A stretch of DNA of 64,000 nt from Mycobacterium shigaense. Lineage in GTDB: Bacteria > Actinomycetota > Actinomycetes > Mycobacteriales > Mycobacteriaceae. A program made the translations under genes and the position numbers. Shown here piece by piece: positions 60,862 through 64,000 of this stretch (the stretch's first letter is position 1; each line of letters starts with the position of its first letter). The stretch is from assembly GCF_002356315.1 (NCBI RefSeq), contig NZ_AP018164.1, forward strand, positions 620,001 to 684,000. Reading direction: 5' to 3'. A model generated the notes under the pieces. That model made no database searches and was not told where the DNA came from. It saw only the letters and a program-made list of their open reading frames with translations.

Positions 60862-61074
60862 ATGAGCAAATCGTTATGGCGCAAGGTTTTCGGAGTGATC
60901 GCTGCCTGCGCTCTGTGCGTCATGATCGCGCCAACCGGGGTTGCCACGCCCGACTCCTGCTCGGCGAGCGGGGTCGCCGCTAGCGCCAGCGGGGTGCTGA
61001 ACTCGGCGAGTGGATATCTGGATGGCCATCCCGAGGCCAACAACGTGCTTCGCCGCGCTTGCGATCGCCGCTAG
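60862..61074 (+). pseudogene. Hemophore-like secreted protein gene, truncated by the dispersed repeat
   Basis: From ATG 60862 the 70-residue frame has a signal peptide (VFGVIAACALCVMIAPTGVA) and then PDSCSASGVAASASGVL, with the SGYLDGHPEANNVL segment, the N-terminal part of mycobacterial heme-binding hemophore-like proteins (Rv0203 type), which run 110-135 residues and carry a second Cys near the end. After ANNVL the coding sequence enters the repeat (61047 onward), reading LRRACDRR and stopping at a TAG inside it. The second half and partner Cys are missing, so the product is probably not functional. Confidence 0.68.
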
Positions 61075-61132
61075 GCCGATGGCGGCGACCCGCGGCGCCC
61101 GGCTTCGCCGCGCTTGCGATCGCCGCTAGGCC
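61047..61132 (-). repeat. Dispersed repeat, tandem copies C1 and C2
   Basis: An identical 31-bp stretch occurs at 61047-61077 and 61102-61132, period 55 bp. The unit 61078-61132 is full length and the second is cut short where the hemophore gene begins. On the minus strand it contains GCGATCGCAAGCGCGGCGAA and matches copies A (10419) and B (40823). It supplies stop codons for both flanking genes. Confidence 0.85.
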
Positions 61133-61521
61133 GGCAGCGAGAACACCACGCAGTCGTGCAGGCAGCCCTTGGCGGCCGCGGGGGAGTCGGCGTTGCGGTG
61201 CAGCAACGCGCGGGTGGGCACGATGCGGCAGCGGGCCGTCTCGCCCTCGACCTCCGACAATTCGGCCTGCCCGTCGACGATCAGCGAGTAGCCGCCGGGC
61301 ACGGTCGGGGGCCACAGCACGGTGACGTCGCCGCGCCGGGCAAGGTTGGCTCGGGTGCCGCCGCCGACCAGGCCGATATCCAGAACGGTGTCGCGCAGCT
61401 GCGGCTCGACCGTCACGGTGTGCACGCGGTAGTCATCGCCTACGGTGATCAGGTACGCGAACGGATAGTCGGGGAGAGCCGCGGCGAGCCGCGCAAAATC
61501 CACCCTCTTCTGGGTGCGCAT
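61126..61521 (-). CDS. PNPOx-like split-barrel protein (Rv0441c-like)
   Basis: 131 residues. [30 protein letters not shown] is split over about 9-38, with [16 protein letters not shown] (about 57-72) and [10 protein letters not shown], a pyridoxamine-phosphate-oxidase-like flavin or F420-binding barrel; the exact cofactor is not clear. Its TAG stop at 61126-61128 lies within the dispersed repeat, so the C-terminal end may have been changed slightly. Position after groEL2 matches Rv0441c. Function unknown. Confidence 0.8.
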   Translation of the reverse strand: MRTQKRVDFARLAAALPDYPFAYLITVGDDYRVHTVTVEPQLRDTVLDIGLVGGGTRANLARRGDVTVLWPPTVPGGYSLIVDGQAELSEVEGETARCRIVPTRALLHRNADSPAAAKGCLHDCVVFSLPA

Positions 61522-61566
61522 GGCTTCGAGGATAGGCGCCGCAGCGGCCGCCCCAGGGGGGCGCTG

Positions 61567-62394
61567 CTAGCTGGGCACCGCGGGCTTGGGGGCGACCGCG
61601 TCCATACCGCCGACATAGGTCGCCGGGTGCAGCAGGTCCGGGTGGCCGAGGCTCGGGGTCAAGCCCGTGCCGGGAGTCGCCGGGTTGAGCAGGCTATAGC
61701 CGGCGCTGGCCGTGCTGACCCCGCCCGTGACGTCGTGCGCGGAGGTCAGTGCCCCGGTATCGGCCGGGGCGAAGCCGCCGAAGGCCAACGGTGTATTGCC
61801 TGTCGGTGGGGTGGCACCGGGGAGCCCGGAGGTCAGTTGGCCATGGTTGAAGTCGAATCCGAGGGTGTGCAAGACCTGCTGCCAGGGCGCCAGGTGTGCC
61901 ACGGCCGCGGACGCGTCGGCGTGGTAGTCGGACATCGCCGCCACGTCAGACGCCCACATCTGCTCGTAGGCGGACTCGATGTCCATGATCGTCGGGGCGT
62001 TCTGACCCAGATAGTTGGTCGACGCCAGCACCTGCACCAGCTGGCGGTTGGCCGACACCACCGCCGGCTGGACGGTGGCCGATTGCGCGTTCTCGAAGGC
62101 GGCCGCCATTGCCGACGCCTGGGTGGACGTCGCCTCCGCCTGGGCCGCGGCCGCGCTGAGCCAGCTGGTGTACTTCGACGCGACCTCCATCATCGCGATC
62201 GCCGCCGGGCCCTGCCATGAACTCTTGGCCAGGTCGGCCGTCACCGAAACGAAAGTCGTGGCCGACGACGCCAGATTTTCGGCAAGCCCGTACCACGCCG
62301 CCGCAGCGGCGAGCATGGGCGCGGACCCAGGACCGGCGAACAATAACGCCGAGTTGATTTCTGGAGGCAACCGCGCGTAGTGCGGCCTCGTCAC
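61567..62394 (-). CDS. PPE family protein
   Basis: 275 residues. The PPE domain begins RPHYARLPPEINSALLFAGP, with PPE at residues 10-12, and carries SSWQGPAAIAM (W-x-G motif, about 59-69); helices extend to about residue 180, followed by a Gly/Ala/Pro-rich tail ending GGMDAVAPKPAVPS. PPE proteins are exported by type VII secretion, usually with a PE partner; none is adjacent. Shorter than the MPTR-type PPE10 at the matching place in M. tuberculosis, so probably not its direct equivalent. GTG start at 62394. Confidence 0.85.
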   Translation of the reverse strand: MTRPHYARLPPEINSALLFAGPGSAPMLAAAAAWYGLAENLASSATTFVSVTADLAKSSWQGPAAIAMMEVASKYTSWLSAAAAQAEATSTQASAMAAAFENAQSATVQPAVVSANRQLVQVLASTNYLGQNAPTIMDIESAYEQMWASDVAAMSDYHADASAAVAHLAPWQQVLHTLGFDFNHGQLTSGLPGATPPTGNTPLAFGGFAPADTGALTSAHDVTGGVSTASAGYSLLNPATPGTGLTPSLGHPDLLHPATYVGGMDAVAPKPAVPS

Positions 62395-62432
62395 CGATAT
62401 AACTTAACCGTGCGAGGCCACCGCGCGCGGCG

Positions 62433-64000
62433 TTATGGCGTAGGGGCCAGCTGCCGGCCCCGAACCAGCTTGCCGGGGCGGGCGGCGGTCGGCACGCCGT
62501 TTTCGGCGATCACCTCACCGGACACTACGGTCGCGACGTAGCCGTCGGCCGTCTGGTCCAGCCGACGACCGCCGGCGGGCAAGTCGTGGCTGATGGTCGG
62601 CTTGTGTAGCCGCAGCCGCGCGTGGTCGATGACGTTCAGGTCCGCTTTGTAGCCGACGGCGATTCGCCCGCGGTCGCCCAGGCCGGCGACACGGGCTGGG
62701 ACGGAAGTCAATTCGCGGACCGCCTCGGCGACGGTGAACCGTCCCGACTTGCGGTCGCGCGCCCAGTGCGTCAGGAAGTACGTCGAGTAGCTGGCGTCGC
62801 AGATCATGCCGTAGTGCGCGCCGCCGTCGCCCAGGCCGAGCACCACGTCCTCGCGATGCAGCAGTTTGCCGACGGTGTCTAGCGAGTGGTCCTGCAGGTT
62901 GCTCATGGCGACCAGCAGCATGGCCCGGCCGTCGTCGTCGAGCAGCCGGTCGTAGGCCTCCTCCATAGGCTCCACGCCCTTGGCGCGGGCACGGGCCCCG
63001 ATGCTGTCGGCGGGGTCCGGTTCGTAGTTGGGGTTGTCGCCGAGCGGGAAGATCCAGTCCCACATCTGCGCGACGTAGAGGATCGGATGCCCATGGCCGG
63101 GCTTGTCGGCCAGGATGCGGGCGCGGACCTCGGGCTTGCGCATCTCGGCGACCCGCTCGGCCAGCGGCAGGTGCGCGATCTCGCGATAGCTGGGGTAGAG
63201 CACGAACGGGTTGGCGGTCAGCTGCAACCCGATGATCAGCCCGATCGGGCGGGGCAGCAGCTGGGCGGTGACGCGGACGGCCCCCGCGTTTTTGTTGGCC
63301 TTCTCGACCATCGTGACGGCGTCCTCCCACGTCGGGTCGCCGGTGTTGGCGACCACGAGGGTGAAGGTGACCGGCAGGTCCAGGTCCTCGGCGACGTCGA
63401 ACACCGTCTGCAGCACGGGCTGGTAGCCGCCGGCCGGAATGTCGGGGACGAATTGCAACAGGCCGCCGCCGGCGTCGACCACGCCCTTGGCGATCTCCTC
63501 GATCTCCTCGCGGGCAGCGTCATAACTCGGTATGGGAGAACCGCTTTCGGTCTTGTGGATGGTCAACCGCGACGACGCGAAACCGAGCGCGCCGATCTCG
63601 ATCGCCTCCTTGGCCAGTGCCCGCATCTTGGCGAGGTCCTCGGCGGTGGCCGGCTCGCGGTCGGCACCGCGCTGACCCATCACGTAGACCCGCAGCGGGG
63701 AGTGCGGCAGGTAGGCCGCGACGTCGATGTCGCGCTTGCCGGACTCCAGCGCGTCCAGGTACTCGGGGAAGGTTTCCCACGTCCAGGGCAGGCCATCGGT
63801 CATGACAACGCCGGGGATGTCCTCGACGCCGGCCATCACGTCGACGAGGACGTCATGGTCTTCCTGGCGGCACGGCGCGAACCCGACGCCGCAGTTGCCC
63901 ACCACCACCGTGGTCACCCCGTGCGCCGACGACGGGGTCAACCGCTCCGCCCAGATGGCCTGCCCGTCGTAGTGGGTGTGCAGGTCGACGAAACCCGGCG
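62433..64000 (-). CDS. Amidohydrolase family protein, D-aminoacylase-like (5' end outside window)
   Basis: At least 522 residues are visible; the frame is open to the window edge. The metal-binding motif PGFVDLHTHYDGQ (near 63960-64000) opens the amidohydrolase barrel, then TTVVVGNCGVGFAP, typical of N-acyl-D-amino-acid deacylases, and GLGDGGAHYGMICDASYSTYFL (split) with the Asp and His ligands. VAGLGDRGRIAVGYKADLNVID is the usual C-terminal composite-domain return. It probably hydrolyses an amide or N-acyl bond; the substrate in mycobacteria is unknown. Confidence 0.87.
   Translation of the reverse strand, partial: PGFVDLHTHYDGQAIWAERLTPSSAHGVTTVVVGNCGVGFAPCRQEDHDVLVDVMAGVEDIPGVVMTDGLPWTWETFPEYLDALESGKRDIDVAAYLPHSPLRVYVMGQRGADREPATAEDLAKMRALAKEAIEIGALGFASSRLTIHKTESGSPIPSYDAAREEIEEIAKGVVDAGGGLLQFVPDIPAGGYQPVLQTVFDVAEDLDLPVTFTLVVANTGDPTWEDAVTMVEKANKNAGAVRVTAQLLPRPIGLIIGLQLTANPFVLYPSYREIAHLPLAERVAEMRKPEVRARILADKPGHGHPILYVAQMWDWIFPLGDNPNYEPDPADSIGARARAKGVEPMEEAYDRLLDDDGRAMLLVAMSNLQDHSLDTVGKLLHREDVVLGLGDGGAHYGMICDASYSTYFLTHWARDRKSGRFTVAEAVRELTSVPARVAGLGDRGRIAVGYKADLNVIDHARLRLHKPTISHDLPAGGRRLDQTADGYVATVVSGEVIAENGVPTAARPGKLVRGRQLAPTP

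Overview
The window is a high-G+C actinobacterial chromosome segment from a slow-growing Mycobacterium. The evidence is F420-dependent glucose-6-phosphate dehydrogenase, PknG/GlnH/GlnX, a PPE protein, GroEL2 behind paired CIRCE sites, Lpq-type lipoproteins and VirR. From memory, gene order follows the M. tuberculosis Rv0398c-Rv0442c block, with several insertions and gaps. The haloalkane dehalogenase resembles DhmA described from M. avium, so a relative of the M. avium complex is plausible; I cannot name the species.

Layout. 1-4340: partial TetR facing a lipoprotein gene across a perfect palindrome, a dehalogenase, a secreted protein, FadE7 and a DUF3054 membrane protein. 4348-9331: a twice-frameshifted methyltransferase, then a translationally coupled GNAT plus three luciferase-like monooxygenases. 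9306-14734: YnfA and a metallo-hydrolase facing fgd1-pta-ackA. 14723-18364: DUF1501/DUF1800 pair, a DUF559 protein and a REP-like inverted repeat. 18376-22984: the glnX-glnH-pknG amino-acid-sensing operon. 23116-27307: mutT3, thiE and the riboswitch-controlled thiO-thiS-thiG operon with an added SGNH hydrolase. 27312-34049: two paralogous four-cysteine secreted proteins, DUF2752, LpqL, a degenerate M28 copy, LpqM and a DUF4190 protein. 34061-35434: MarR plus an LLM enzyme with a palindromic operator. 35465-38680: riboswitch-controlled thiC-thiD-hydrolase. 38743-46849: Rv0424c-type protein, a gap where ctpH would lie, Rv0426c-type protein, xthA, GNAT, def, DUF3263, virR, sodC, a GCS2 ligase, a LON-domain protein and an LLM. 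46846-50080: enoyl-CoA hydratase, SDR and MFS exporter with a leader peptide. 50187-55194: p97-like AAA ATPase, pssA, psd and moeA. 55258-57122: decayed genes around an intact cupin. 57119-60573: SDR, TetR and groEL2. 60862-64000: truncated hemophore, dispersed repeat, PNPOx-like protein, PPE and an amidohydrolase cut by the window end.

Main threads are redox chemistry (six luciferase-like enzymes including Fgd1), thiamine synthesis under two TPP riboswitches, nutrient sensing through PknG, phospholipid headgroup synthesis coupled to an AAA ATPase, and cell-envelope lipoproteins. The most unusual items are a roughly 55-bp dispersed repeat that forms the N-terminus of XthA and ends a hemophore gene, a LpqL paralogue that has lost three of five zinc ligands, a 12-codon leader coupled to the MFS gene, and several recent-looking gene lesions. 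No tRNA, rRNA, insertion sequence or CRISPR array was seen.
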